From the NCBI GenBank assembly GCA_000827495.1, contig KN817540.1, positions 190,480 to 254,479 on the forward strand: DNA of 64,000 bases, given 5' to 3'. Below, piece by piece: positions 23,503 through 36,300 of the stretch. A program made the translations under genes and the position numbers. Origin of the DNA: Hypholoma sublateritium FD-334 SS-4. Its lineage: Eukaryota; Basidiomycota; Agaricomycetes; Agaricales; Strophariaceae. A model generated the notes under the pieces. It saw nothing but the letters and a program-made list of their open reading frames with translations. It did not search any database and was not told the origin of the DNA. Within the stretch, counting starts at the first letter, position 1. Each line of letters starts with the position of its first letter.

Positions 23503-26500
23503 CTACTGAACGGTGGCCAAAAGAGACTGCATGTAAGCATGAATGTCCTCCGGGACTGAATTCTCTTCATCTAAAAGGGTATCAAGATATGACACGACAT
23601 CTTCTCGGGATGTCCCCTGCGTGAAGTTCAAGCTTTCACCTCCCTTGAGACTAAATTTAAGCATTTGCAGCATCTCCATAAGATCTGCGTGAATACGGTT
23701 GCGCCGGGGTGTGGTGGTTTCCTTTGCTGACGAGAATACACGTTCGCATGGAACAGCTGACCCTTGAATAGCAAGATAATCGATGGCCGCCATAAACAAA
23801 GTGGGATAGTGAAATTGATGATCCTATCATTAGATCAGTGATCAGAATGAGTCAGAGATTAGATGTAGTACTCGCCTGCCAAAATGAAAGTATGCATGTT
23901 CCTGTCACCGATGCACTCAAATAATGCGCTATCTCGGCATCAAGAGAGCCAGCAACAGGCGCATTTGGCTTTGAGAAGCCCAGGATTTCATCTGCTGTTC
24001 GGTGAGCAGTTGAGTTTCGCAGTGAGAATCCTCGGATCACTCGTGAACGACGGGGGGTATAATTAGCAGCGCGAAGTGATTGAGAAGCCGGAGGAGGCAC
24101 AACGCGAGGCTGCGGAGCATCCGTAGCTGATGCCGCGTTCTTGCGCTTCTCGTAGTATGGTAATAGCTAGTATTGGACAATTAGAATTTAAATTTGTATG
24201 GGAAATTGGAACATACTGTATCACGAAGTATCTTCTTTGCCTCAGCATGCTGCTCAGGATCAATAAATGCAAGCTTCATAAAGGGGTTAAGCACTATAAT
24301 ACCATGCCACAACGGATCAGAAAATACTTTGTGCGAGAATAAATACACGACTTACACATAGCCACAGTGTAAGCGGGGTTTAAGCTGATTCGATCTTGGT
24401 ATGTAGTCAGCTTGTCAATACCCTCCTGAATAATGCTTGAGATGGGCTCTCCCCAATTATCCTGCTGTGACTTCCATATTGAAATCATAGCATCGAAGGA
24501 AGGGATGGCATTGCAAAGTGTTGGAGTTTTTTCGGCCGAGAGCTTTTGCTGAAAAGCATCAGGTACCTGCAACAAGTGTGCGTGCATCAGAATCAATGAA
24601 TATAAATAATGTCAAGGAACACGGCTTACCAGGAGAATCTCACGTGTATATGTGAGCGCGTTCCATTGTGCATCCGAAAGCTCGTACTTCTTGAGATCTC
24701 CATACTCGTTTGAAGCCGAAATTACGGAGAGAGGCTATTATTAAGGTGAGTATTTAATATATATACAGATTTTCACACATACCTTTTCAAGAATCAGTGC
24801 GCGCTCAATCATATATAAAGTTGCCGACCACCGTGTGTCGACATCGCGAAGAAGTTGAAGCTCGAAGTCATGTGTCTTTGCAATGTTTGCAAAGTGTTGA
24901 CGACGTAGGGATGAGGCCCGAATCTAAAGCATACACTTGATTGATGGCGGTAAAATAAATTAAAAATACTAACTGCACGTATGAGTGATCGAAGAATGGG
25001 AATTGGATCCTCTTCAATCGGCCCAATAATTTCCGCGGGGTCATCTTCATCTTTAAGTTTCGAAAGAGCAGATAGAACTGCTTTGCACGCCAGGTTGACA
25101 ATGTGCGGGAAGCACCTTAATTTCACAATTAATCAGATAAAGGATGATTTCAAGGTAATGTGTCGTACCGTATACGGTTTTCGATGTGATCAAAAGGTAT
25201 ATCACGGGCTTGGAGCTCGCGCTCGAGAGCAATCATAAATGTATCGTTATTTGATGCGTTATCAAGTGTCACCCAGCCAATCTATATCGACAAAGTAAAT
25301 ACAACCTGTTAAAAAAATCGGACAATGCAAGGATAATGAATTGCTGCGCACCTTGGAAGTAATCAATAATCTGTCAAGAATATACAGGAAGGCCTGCGCA
25401 AGATGTTCCCCTGTATGTTGACCGGGGACACGGTGAAATCCAATCAGTTCCGCACGTAGACGCAGGGAATACTGCGGCCCATCCGGTGTCTGCTTCACGA
25501 TAGTGGCCTCAATCCAATGTGCAGTGACTGCCATAAATGGACTAAGATTGGGATCGGACCAGAGATCTGTTGTGAGAGAGATCTTTCCCAGCGCATTCTG
25601 TCGAAACATCTCAGTCCATGTATAATTAAGTTCATCGTGTTAAATGAAAATGCACCTTCATGTCGCCCTCAAGAACTCCGAGGTGCTCTTCCCAAAAGCT
25701 TTTTATCCGATTCTGAATTGCTGACCGATGAGGAATTTCGTTGTCAGAAAGATCCTGGCGCAGAAGCATGAATATTCGCCGCAGAAACGGGCTCTCGATG
25801 ACGTTGATTGACTATATTTAGTGCATTAGCCGCGAGCGCTTGAGTGCATGAGAATATTCAGTGACGTACCTGATCGTCCGCAATCACAAACTCGGTGATA
25901 GCATCAACAAAAGCTTCATAGGAATAAGCTGGAATGTCTGGTGGACGGTTTCCCGCAGCTTGAGCTGATTCAGCTGAGGGGTCTCCTCTTGATTCCCGGT
26001 ATTGAGCCACAGGACCTTTCGCTCTTTCAGCTGTAATGGGAATTTTAAACTTATCACAACCATCGATCCAAACCCCAAGGTGGTGTGTTATCAAATGAGC
26101 CCGTAGTGTACTTGTACTAGTTTCGTTTGCAAATGGGAATACTTTGTAGGTCTCCTGAATCGAATGTTGATGCCTAAAAAGTGTGGAGTTCACGGTTAGC
26201 AAATAATCAAGGTAGACGTAAACACACACATACTCGCAAAATAAACAAAATCTCCCCTGTGCTGTGTCCTTGAAGAATGTCCAAACATCGCGCGCAGACT
26301 TCCTCTTTTTCGGGGTTGCTTTGGCAGCGCGGCGTGAGCGGCTGACTGTGCTGTGTCGTCCAGATCTTGGAGTACCTCGGGATCTGACTACGCCGGGTGA
26401 AGCTTCACGGGATGAGCTAGTACCGGCAGGACTTGGATTTGGGAATGCCTCTCCCTCCGAGTCAGAATCACCTCTGGCCATGTCTCTCTGCCGAGAACCT

Positions 26501-26978
26501 CCTGTACCAGACACATTCCGGAAGCCACCGGAACCTGATGCAAGAAAAGGATTTGCTGGGCTGTCGGGAATAGGCACAGGAGCTAGATGAGATTAAATAT
26601 ATTATATTTTAATGACATATCAAATAGACGACGGGATAATCACCTTCGTCGTCTTCAGGTATAGCACCTAAATCTGCAGCGTGCACCTGATCATTTGCAG
26701 AAGGTGGTGCCACCTGATGTGACCGTGCTCGAGAGGAAGGCTGAAGTTCGGGTTCTCGAGAGTTTGTGACTAAAACAGTGCATCTATGAATCAATAAAAT
26801 TTTACATTGAAAGAAATAATGACATACTTTCGGCCTGGAAATTAATCTCTGCAGACCCATTTTCATGGATTATTGTAGTATTTGGTTGGGTGCTGCGACC
26901 TCGGCCACGGCCGCGACCTCGACCTCGCGGAGGTTGCTGTGTACCACTTGGATTGCTAGTGCGTTGAGCTGAGGGCAT
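23503..26978 (-). CDS. hAT transposase with BED zinc finger
   Basis: Cut-and-paste transposase of the surrounding element, acting in the nucleus. Multi-exon model from ATG 26978 to TAG 23503; the exact exon set was only partly resolved. Order: an Arg/Gly-rich start (PRGRGRGRGRGR), a basic KATPKKRKSARDVW segment (possible nuclear signal), a BED-type zinc finger (GRFCLFC ... STLRAHLITHH), the RNase-H-like core (ISLTTDLWSDPN, IGWVTLDNASNNDTF, RCFPHIVNLACKAVL, DVDTRWSATLYMIERAL) and the C-terminal dimerisation domain (YLAIQGSAVPCERVFSSAKE ... RNRIHADLMEMLQMLK). The catalytic-core motifs are all visible and each large exon is open. No inactivating change was found, so the element may be autonomous. 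Confidence 0.88.
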
Positions 26979-28011
26979 TTTGTAACGACACCAGAAGATT
27001 CAGTTGCTCTTTTTATTTGTGCTATCACATGGCACTATACGATCGGATACACCTCACACAGCATGCATGCCAACATTCGACGTTTATTGAAAGAATTTTA
27101 CACCCGTCTGCTTGCCTGTCTGCATCTTGTATTTAATTTTAATTGATTGGCATAATTCAATCGGAAACTGTCACAGAAATATATGTTTCACTGTCAATTA
27201 AATCTAGTTCTATAAAACTCATCAATAAAAATGAGTCTTTAGGTACTATATTGCGTGCAATTACGCATATTTTTGGTGAGCTCACTCCCGCCGCGGCAGT
27301 CTCATGCTTGGCACTCAAGCGCCCATGGCTTGGATCACAGATCCAAGTGCCACCGTTGCGCGCCTATCATTTCCGATCTAACTTCATTTCTCCGAAGCTT
27401 TCATCATCAAATGCAATGCGGTATTTATTAGTTGACTGCAAGGCGGCGGCAGGCAAGTGAAGTGCGGCGTGTGGCTAGCACGCAGTATTTTGAGGGACAT
27501 TGTGTCAATTCCGCATGGTCTGTCATTGCCGACCGCGTGTATAAGTGCGCTGTTTGGGGGTGGAATGCAAAAATAGGTTATCCCGCACAGAAACAATGCT
27601 TGGGAGCATGTTTGGAAAACTATCGCGCACGAGAAAGTGACAAGAACACACGCTAGGCTGCTGATCAGGCCATTTCGGGCACGGCTTCCGCTACATTTGC
27701 CATATGTTTGTATTTTTATCATCCTACTCTGCAACACACGTGTATTTATGCTGGAAATGTATTAAAACATGCTTATTGAGTAGCCAGTCACCGTCAAACT
27801 GTCAAATGGTAGAGCTATGCGCTGATAACACGGATAGTCTCTGTCCGTCGTCGCACTTTCCATATTTGGATTTAATCGGTCGGCTAAACCGGTTCAAACC
27901 GTATGAAACCGGTATATCTGCCGAGTCGGCAGATATCAGCCGCAAACCACTGACTTAATTAAAGTGGCTAATCACACGACTCGGTTGACGGTTTGAGTCG
28001 AGTCGAGTCGA

Positions 28012-28026
28012 ACCGTGGCAACACTA
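28012..28026 (-). repeat. right terminal inverted repeat of the hAT element
   Basis: ACCGTGGCAACACTA on the plus strand, exact inverse of the left end, followed directly by the target duplication. Confidence 0.95.
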
Positions 28027-28034
28027 GCCACGGT

Positions 28035-29118
28035 AACTGGGGTGGATATTGGGCGGTGACGACTCGAGCAGCGGCGAGGGTACCCAACTGGCGGAGCCGC
28101 AGCGACAGCCGCGTGTGGCGGTCGCGTGCACGCAGATCTCATAGCGTTTGAAATGGGGCATGCGGATATGGGGATGGGTGGTCTTTGGAAAGGGATTGGA
28201 AAGGGACAACATTGGCTGCGGAGGTGTCGTCGTCAGTAATGCCGGAAAATGCCGGAGCCACGTATGACATAATCACTGATCAGCCCGCCGCTATCTTTCT
28301 TCGTGAACCACCATTCGACCACCATGCTGTCGTTTCCACCTGTCTTTTCAAGTTCTTTCATCTGTACGGAACCTCCCCACGAAATTAAGTCATGTGTAGG
28401 GCCCGCGCAGCGCAGGACAGAGTTTGTGTACGAAATGCGCCACTGCCAGCCAGCCAGCGTGTATTCTTCCAAGCGATGCACACCAAGTGCACACCATCTG
28501 CACACCATTTGCGCACCATTGAAAAATAGAACCAGGTTTTTACCCATCTAACCAATTAACTATATTTGGGAATTTGACAAAATTCTGACGCAGAAATGCT
28601 TTCTTAGGCAACCGTCGGCAAATATTCCCATCGCCCATTCGAAAAAAAGGGATATGAGCAATCGTGATCGCGGCCGATCCAACCAATCCTGCTCGAAAAT
28701 ACTGTCTATGGTAATTCTATGGTTGAGCTTCAATCTAAATTTGACATGTTCTGAGTACCAACATATGCATAAAAGCGCGATCTGATTCCAGCGTCCCCCC
28801 CAGAGCTACAGTCTACAGCCACCTGCAGTAATAGGCAGCTCTCAACAATCCGTCTTCATCGAACAGTTTACGTCTCAGCTCTTTTCCTCGGCTACATACC
28901 TCCTCGCTGCCCATAACAATACGCGTTCCGGTACGTCCACCGCTTCGGCTCGTTGGTGTGGGTCCAACCCTAACTATATTTTTATTTTACCCCTTTTATC
29001 CCTTATTTTCCCCGGTATCTCCTTCTGCTCTGTTACCTCCGGCGAATATGTCTGTGCAATATGATCTCATATCCACGGACGCTGTCCGTACAGACAGTAA
29101 CAGCACACCTTTACTCAA
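28035..29118. other. spacer with a possible orphan exon
   Basis: A minus-strand frame at 28547-28233 (104 codons from a true ATG) reads EEYTLAGWQWRISYTNSVL and ISWGGSVQMKELEKTGG; it has coding-like composition but I recognise no family. TGCACACCA-like words repeat four times at 28466-28525. The rest is the promoter of the plus-strand forkhead gene. Confidence 0.35.
28233..28547 (-). CDS. possible small or partial unknown protein
   Basis: 104-codon frame described in the spacer entry. A Trp-rich segment (GWQWRISY, VVEWWF) and uneven codon use suggest a real or recently lost exon. No neighbours join it by splicing. It could equally be chance. Confidence 0.25.
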   Translation of the reverse strand: MGKNLVLFFNGAQMVCRWCALGVHRLEEYTLAGWQWRISYTNSVLRCAGPTHDLISWGGSVQMKELEKTGGNDSMVVEWWFTKKDSGGLISDYVIRGSGIFRHY

Positions 29119-30548
29119 ATGTCCAACTATAATTATCAGCCATCGCCATCCGACAATTCGTGGAACACTTCCTATGCATCAAACTATGATCACCGTCATC
29201 GTTCCATCGACCAGAACACCCACTCATCGACCCTGGATGAACACCCAATCTCTATCGACCAAAATAGCTTGTATGACGAGGCACACATGCAGTACTCTGG
29301 CCGTTCCCAGGAGCAACAGACGTATCAAATAGTACGTACCACGGGCTTGTCTTTCGTATTTTACGGCATACCCTAAAATGCTTTTTGATCTTTTTTTATA
29401 GGGCTTACAGCAAGGTTTCAACATACAGCAGAATCCTGTATTTCCCCACTCCCAAGGTTTCAATACGACGGGCACGCAAAGCCCTTCCAACCGAGTGAGG
29501 TACATACAAACCCATTCCCAGCCCGTCGACCATACCATCCACTCCACTTCCGTTCCAGCCATCACATCCAACTACCAAACCTATATCTATCCAGATCCCC
29601 TACAGGAAGAAACCGACGCCTATCTCCGGAGAACATTATCAATCCCAACATCAATGCCCTTGAATCTGTGGTCGCTCCCTAACGAGCCTTTCCCTGTGAA
29701 GCCCCCAAAAATTTCGGACTTAATCAAGCTCGCAATTTGGGGCAGCCCATGCCACCGCCTCACCCTCCGCGAGATATACTCCGCCATTGAGGAACGATAT
29801 CCCTCATACATGTATGCCGCAGATAAACCATGGCAGGTACGTCGTTTTCCCTCATGCACCGGCAGAACGCGCCTCACCCCCGAGCGTGCACCAGCGTTCG
29901 ATACGGCACAATTTGTCGCTCAGGGCGATGTTCGTCAACATGGCGCGCCCACCGAACCAACCCGGCAAGGGGTGCTACTGGACGCTTGACATTCGCATGG
30001 GCGAGGGCAACAAACGGCACCGCAAGCGCAGGGACCCGAGGGACTCACGCAGCGCGAGGGAAGACGACGACAACTCGGAGCTCTCGGACGCACCTTCCGA
30101 GAGCCGCGACACGCATGTAGCCGTTCCGCTGACACCAATGCGTGTGCAGTGCTGGCCTGGATACGTGGACTCTGGATTATACGCCGCTGCTCCGCAGGGT
30201 GCCATCCAGTACGACCCTGGGCTCATGATGCAGGCCGACGCCACGATGTTCGCGCAGACCACCCCCAGCGCCTACGAGTTCGGAAGCTCGACAACTTCGC
30301 GCTCTCCCGTGCAAGATCTGGCTTATGTTCCGGGCCTTACAGCGTTTCCGGAGCAGGAACAGTGGAAGACACCGAACGCAAGCTGGGCGCTAGACACGGC
30401 GACATATCCCGGTGCGAACAGGTCTGAGCCCCGGAGTATGGCAGGGGGTGCGTCTGCGGCGAATCAAGCACACAGATATCCTTCAACGCCTGTTAATTGG
30501 GAGCGTGATGCAGGAGCTGAAAATGCCTGGCGCGCAGGGCGGTATTAG
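29119..30548 (+). CDS. forkhead transcription factor, intact copy
   Basis: Nuclear DNA-binding regulator. Exons 29119-29331, 29402-29836, 29895-30548; 433 residues, phases closed. N-terminal part is Tyr/Ser/Gln-rich. The forkhead domain spans about residues 177-250: [42 protein letters not shown], the intron at the usual WQ/NSIRH point (here [13 protein letters not shown]), then [16 protein letters not shown] and a basic tail KRHRKRRD. The C-terminal third is acidic then low-complexity ([23 protein letters not shown]). Exon 2, both introns and the start of exon 3 are nearly identical to the inverted copy at 15760-19491, while both flanks have diverged. The residue Asn of the family's NSIRH is Arg here, as in the other copy. 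Confidence 0.88.
29229..30011 (+). repeat. gene-conversion-like tract shared with 17984-18765 (inverted)
   Basis: About 783 bp in which I counted roughly a dozen differences from the reverse complement of 17984-18765, both introns included (the first intron is identical). Outside the tract the two forkhead genes are only distantly alike on both sides. Confidence 0.8.
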
Positions 30549-30856
30549 GCGAATGCCTCGCCGTAGGACGATCCCTGGGAGGAATATGATGTATCCGGTA
30601 TTTTGCTTCCGTCATTGCTCAATAATGCACATCTGTAAATTGTACTATGTATGGTGCCTGCTTTCGGTTGATTCTCTTTTTAATTTGTAGTCTGTTATGG
30701 TTGTCTAGTACTATGTAGGCTTGATTTCGTCAACAATATGTACAGGTCTCATTGCTATATGTTTTATGAAATGGACCACTTTAAAATATAGCCATGCAGG
30801 GCGCCTCATGGGTCAGCAGCACCAATTTATTGTGTGTTCCTTCCGTTTTCTCCTCT

Positions 30857-32094
30857 CTAGCTCGAGTTTCCAGCCTGTGCAGTGAACGCTGCTATCAGTT
30901 GCCTCGCCATGTCAAGCTTTTGACGACGGCTTTCGGCCTCAATCTGCAGTTTTTGTATCTCTGCGGCATCTCTTTTAACTTGAGATTCCGTCTCAAGCTT
31001 TTTCAGCTGAATTTGTAGCTTAAGCTGCTTGAGGGAGTAGTTGTTACGTGCCGTGGTGCTAATTGGAAGGTAGTTAACACGTGCTTGAAAAAAATGCATT
31101 AATGTTGTCTACCCACATCATTGGCTTTGACTTCTCCACCAACTCGACATCGATTTGGTCCACTGCGAAGCCTTCAGGCGGAGGCGTATCTTCTATGACT
31201 ATATATTCGGGCTACAGAAAAACAGGCCATCATGAGCTTTGAGGCTAGTGACTCGTGAGAAATTGCATTTTCAGCGTACCGTGGAGTTTGTCCGCGACGA
31301 ACGGGTTGTCCGACTCGTTCCATCAACTTTGGTGGTGTGTCGGCGGTTCGTAGGCCGAGCTGTTTGCATCCGCGATTTATTCATACGCGTAGGGAGTGGC
31401 ACCCTAGCCCTGACGTGGACCGTTGATGATGCGGGCATGGGCGTGGTTCCACAAAATTGGTTGAAATATCCCATTGTACGCCAATAAACATGGAGCCTGG
31501 CCCATTCCGGGAGCTCGTTCTTCATGAGTTTCTCTGGGACATGCGCAGCGTCAAACTGACAGGAACGAAGGACACGTCATAGGCTTACACACCAATCATT
31601 TGACGCAAGAGCGTCCCATCCTGAACGTCTTCGAAGCGCATATTTGAAGCGACAGGACCAATCTTGCGGTTGAAATTCTGGTACCGCCGGCGCCTGTGAC
31701 ATGGTCAAAATCCAAGATCAGTACCAATTTCAGACGGGAAATCACAACGACTTACAAGGTGCGGATGTAGTCGTTTACTAGGCGATCAGTGTACGGTGGA
31801 TTTTTAACAACGGGGCGATTCGCGTTCGTGTTCACGCCGTAAGCGTCCGAGAATATTGCCTGGGCTGCGCGCCGCGAACATTCTATCTTTGTGAGCGTGT
31901 TTGGGCCCCGCTTTATTCCCGGGGGTGTGAAGAGAACTTCGCGCTCGCGTGCGTGTGAATCGACCCAGTCCATTATGCGTAGGCCTTTGCGCGGGTCCTT
32001 CGACCAGTTAGCGAGTGCTGCGAGAGGGTGGTCAGCGTTTTTCAGACATCCATTCGCCGAGTGCGCGTGTGTGCTCACAGTAACTTGATGTCAT
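30857..32094 (-). CDS. SANT-like/coiled-coil family protein, member C
   Basis: Function unknown. Exons: 32094-32079, 32017-31756, 31693-31593, 31533-31280, 31211-31113, 31027-30857; about 300 residues. The last acceptor (CTCAAG) is weak and chosen for frame. Blocks: NWSKDPRKGLRIMDWVDSHA, TKIECSRRAAQAIF, RYQNFNRKIG, LPEWARLHVYWRTMGYFNQF, PEYIVIEDTP (clear SUMO-interacting-motif form) and a coiled coil (LQIQLKKLETESQVKRD). The region between the Trp block and the IVIED motif is Arg/Thr-rich. It sits downstream of LCB2 copy 3 on the same strand, so every LCB2 here has such a neighbour. The 308 bp to the forkhead gene on its left hold converging 3' ends only. Confidence 0.75.
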
Positions 32095-33373
32095 GGCAAG
32101 AAAAGTTAGTGAATCTGGTGGGAAATAATTGAATGTCAAGGTGCGTACAGATACGGTTGTTAAGTTGCAAAACGGCAGTCCTATGCACGGCACGCCGAAG
32201 TCTATCAAGTCCACTTTCCCACGCAGACAAATGCGGCAAAATAAGCAATGGTTTTCCTGTCGCAGAAATTGCATTCTGGTAATTCAATTGGTAGGTACCC
32301 ACCACGAATCTGGAAGCGTTTGCAAATATTCTCACATCACAATAGATAGCTTCAACTGTTATGGTTCATCCATTTCCAAAATCAAATAAGGGGTAATTCA
32401 AAAAAGAGAAGGTACTTACCGTCTCATGTAATGATTGCATGTCCACTCAGCAACTACGATTCATCGATTCATCACTGGTATTTTCACTCGCGAATTCTAA
32501 ATCTGCAAGACATAGGTTAGTATCCGGAAAAGATCTGGCCGAAGCCAATTCCGCTATGGCTTGGTCCGCTGCCGCTCGCCTTGAGGTACGGGCTTTCGCG
32601 GTGTGGCGTGAGCGCCATCGGGGAGGAAGTAGCTCATATCCAGCGCATATGCATATACGCAAGAGTAGGATCCAGAAATCCAGGAAAACATGTAGAATTC
32701 GAACAGCGTCTCGCATCCGAACGCATTGTGGATGTCGAAATAGCAGCGCGAGATGTAGGGTGCGCTCGAGTTAAGTACGTTCGAAGGGACGGAAGCCGAG
32801 CGGCAGGGTGTAACGCACCTGACAGTCGGGTGCATTATCCCTTTTCCCTTCAAGCGAGAGCACCCAAGGAAATACAGCATTTTTCTCTATGACCGTTCCT
32901 GTTCGTTTACAAGCGCTTTCACAAAAAAAAAATTGACGGCGTTCAAAACGGATGAAACATGGACAACGCAGGGCCGTGATAGACCGAAAAACCCTCTAAA
33001 GGCATCGGGGATATAACTGCTTTAGACAAGTTCACACTAGCAAGAGGGATTCACAGTAGACTGGATATGTGGCATTTAAAGTGCTCAGTGCGCGCTCGAG
33101 CCTGAATGAGAGGCACCTGGCACGGGGTCGGGATCTCCCCGCGTACATAGCAATGGGAAGGAGTTCGCCAGTGTTTTCGGAAACAACTAAGTCGTCGGCG
33201 AACTCAGAAACAAAGCAATAGCATTCATTATCCAAGTGCAGGTGCATAGAGCGTCCACCAAAAAGCATTCAATATCTACGTAAAAAGCCATGTCATAACC
33301 CATTAGATACGCATCATAAAGTTATCCCCCCTCCCCATCTTAACCAAACCACTCATACCACCCCACCCACAAT
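32095..33373. other. intergenic, LCB2 copy 3 to member C
   Basis: About 1.3 kb. Opposed short frames at 32439-32892 carry no domain. A run of nine or more A lies near 32925. Nothing else recognised. Confidence 0.4.
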
Positions 33374-36300
33374 TCATGCCCTCCCCAGCTCCCCCGCCCG
33401 CCGAATACACTCCTCCACACTCCACCGCTCCCCCTTCTTCAGCCCATGCTTCAAATCCAGTACGTCCCCAATCTCATCACACGCCCGCAGAACCACATCC
33501 ACGTCCGCCTTCGTATGCGCCGCGCTCACACAGAACCGCACCCGCCCCGTCGTCAGCGGCGTCGCCGGGTAAGCGACGACGACAACGACTATCGGCAGCG
33601 CCCGCGCGCGCATGAGCCGGTGGAACATGTTCATCTTCCCCGGGTTGAACAGCAGCAGCGGCACGATCGGCGACGCCGCGTGTCCGTACGTGATGAATCC
33701 GAGCTTCTTCAGGCCGGTGTGCAGGTACCGCGAGTTGAACGCGAGCCGTCGTAGGCGTTCCGTGCCCTCCGCGCCTGACGCCAGTGCTGGCGGCAGGTGC
33801 AGCCAGCCGGGTAGTGCACTTGGGGGAGCAGGCCCGGGGTGGTGGTACTCGCCATCGGTGAGCGCCTTAGGTGCGTCCGTAAAGCCCTGCACGCCCATGA
33901 TGCTCGCCATGCTTGCGACGACCTGCGTGATCACAGGCGGCGCCATCGTCTCCGCGTACGGGCTCGCATGTCCGTACACGCGCAGGCGGTCGATGAGTGT
34001 TTTGTTGCCGGCGATGTACCCGCCCGCGGCGCCAAAGCTTTTCGTGAAGGTGCCCATGAGGACGTCAATGCCACGCGGGTTGGTACCGAAGAAGTCCGCG
34101 ATACCGCGGCCGTGCGGGCCGAGTGCGCCGATTGAGTGCGCCTCGTCGACGAATAGGTAGAACTACCAAGGGGTCAGTGAGACGACCAGCACACACGCAG
34201 CGGGGAATTCACCTTATATTTCTTTTTCATCGCCAGCAATACCGGGAGATTCGCCATTGTGCCCTCCATGCTGTACAGACCCTCGACGATAACCAGAATC
34301 TTCTTCCACGGTCGATGCGTCTTCGGCTGTCCCTGGCTCACGACTTCTCGCAGCAACGACTCAAGATTCTCCATGTCATTGTGCTTGAACATCCGCACAT
34401 GCGCACCACTGATACGCACACCAAACCGGATCGACGCGTGGTTGAACTCGTCTGAAATGACAAGGCAGCCCTTGTTGACGAGCGCCGGGATATACGTCGA
34501 GTTCGTCGCGAAGCCCATCGAACTGATCAGCGCGTCCTCCATGCCCACGAACTTGGCGACTAGCGCCTCCGCCGTGCCGAGCAGGTCACTCGCGCCACCC
34601 TCAAGACGTGCACCAAGCGCCGCGACGCCGTACCGTTTGATTGACTCCTCGACGGCGTCCGCACAGCCACCGCTGCCCTGGGCGAAACCGAGGTAGTTGT
34701 ACGAAGATATGTTGAGTGCGCGGGTGCGGGTGCCAGTGAAGAGTTGTGTATGGTTGTAGTCGGGGGACATCCGGTCGAGGAGCATGATCGTCCGTCCAGC
34801 GACGCCGGTGACAGGCTGGGAGAAGCACTCGTCCATGCGCGTCTTGAGGCGGCGCGTGTAGAACGAGTCGAAATCGGAGTTGAGAGGTGCGTAGCCCTGG
34901 ACAGTGTGTCAGTAATAGGTTTATTTTGGGAGGTGTGGGGTAAATTGTCTGAAGAGGTTGAAAAACACAGGGGACCAACAGTTCAATAAGCCAGACATAG
35001 ACACAAAAGGTATCCTGGGTGGCAAATATGTAATCTAGGTAGGCAAAAACGGCGCCCGGAAATGAGGTGCGGGCAGACGATATACGCACATCTGGTGCGA
35101 TTTGAGACAAACACCGGCTGCTTTCGCAGGACGAAGGGGTACGAGCGAACCGTTCACGATGGATCGCATGCTACGTCGTCCCCTCGTAAAGCACGAGGGG
35201 GCATCAGCGGCCCACGACGCAGGCCTACGACGCATGACCGGAACCCGCAAGCACCCGCAAAGAAAAGCAAGACAAAACATCGCGCAGGAGCACGAGAAAT
35301 CATCTGAAAAAAGCGCATATATGCAGCCCAACGTCCCCGAAATGCTGCGCAGTAGTCGCACAGAAAGAAGAGAGTACATATACGGTCCCGCGCCGACGCG
35401 ACGAAAAATTGAGACACCCGCACGCGGCGAGTCAACTCGCGCGACGTTGGCCACATATATGCGGTCCCCGGCACACCGCAAATCTAGGGGATTGCAGACA
35501 TACGGCGGCCGGGGGGCATCCAGTACACTGGAAAAAGAAAATTGGACAGTGGGGACACAAGGAGACGAAAAGCGTATCCCAGGACTTCATCACAAGCAGA
35601 GACACGAAGGGATACGAGCAGCTCCACGACGCCAGCACATTGCCCAAGGCCAGCACCGCAGGGACCACGCAGAAAGAGTAGAAGATGATGCCGCGGAGGC
35701 ACATAAGTAGCAAAAAAGCGCATATATGCGGTCACTGTGGGAGGAGAAGTACATATATGCGCCCCGCCCCATCCACCGACTCGGAGCAAAAACGAAAAAG
35801 AAGAAAAGGAAAAAAATGTCACGCAGTCGGGAAGGCGCGAAAAAACGTAAAAAAGCGCATAGATGCAGGTCCACGACGCTATTGTACTATTGTGGGGGGA
35901 AAGGGCGCATATATGCGGTCTGGACACCCCTGATGTGTCGTGCAGGGTAACAACGCCAACGAAAAATGCATATACGCGGCTGGGGAGCCAATGCAACGAA
36001 AGTGGAAGTATTCGTGCACAGAGAACCACTTCGCACAGAGCTTGCTGCATGTATGCTGTCCACAGTGCACCCAGCACGGCGGAGGGGGTTGTAGATACAC
36101 GGTGGCTGCCCAGTACAGCCAAAATGGAAAACTGGGTGACAAGGACAAGGGCACGAAATGGGGAGCCAATTGCGCTAGGACCACAGTGGGATCAAAATGG
36201 AGAGGGGTGAAGGAGGCATGATGGGAAAAAAAGGAATGCTGGCACTCGAAACACAACACGTAGCAAAACGAAAGACGAACAGAAAGAGAACAACAAATAG

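Larger units (their letters stand above)
23322..28026 (-). mobile_element. hAT-family DNA transposon, apparently full length
   Basis: 4705 bp bounded by perfect 15-bp terminal inverted repeats TAGTGTTGCCACGGT (23322-23336) and its complement (28012-28026). An exact 8-bp target duplication GCCACGGT lies at 23314-23321 and 28027-28034. It encodes one transposase on the minus strand. The subterminal regions are rich in CGAGTCG/CGGTTT words (GAGTCGAGTCGAGTCG near 27996). The target duplication is identical to the inner 8 bp of the terminal repeat. Confidence 0.95.
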
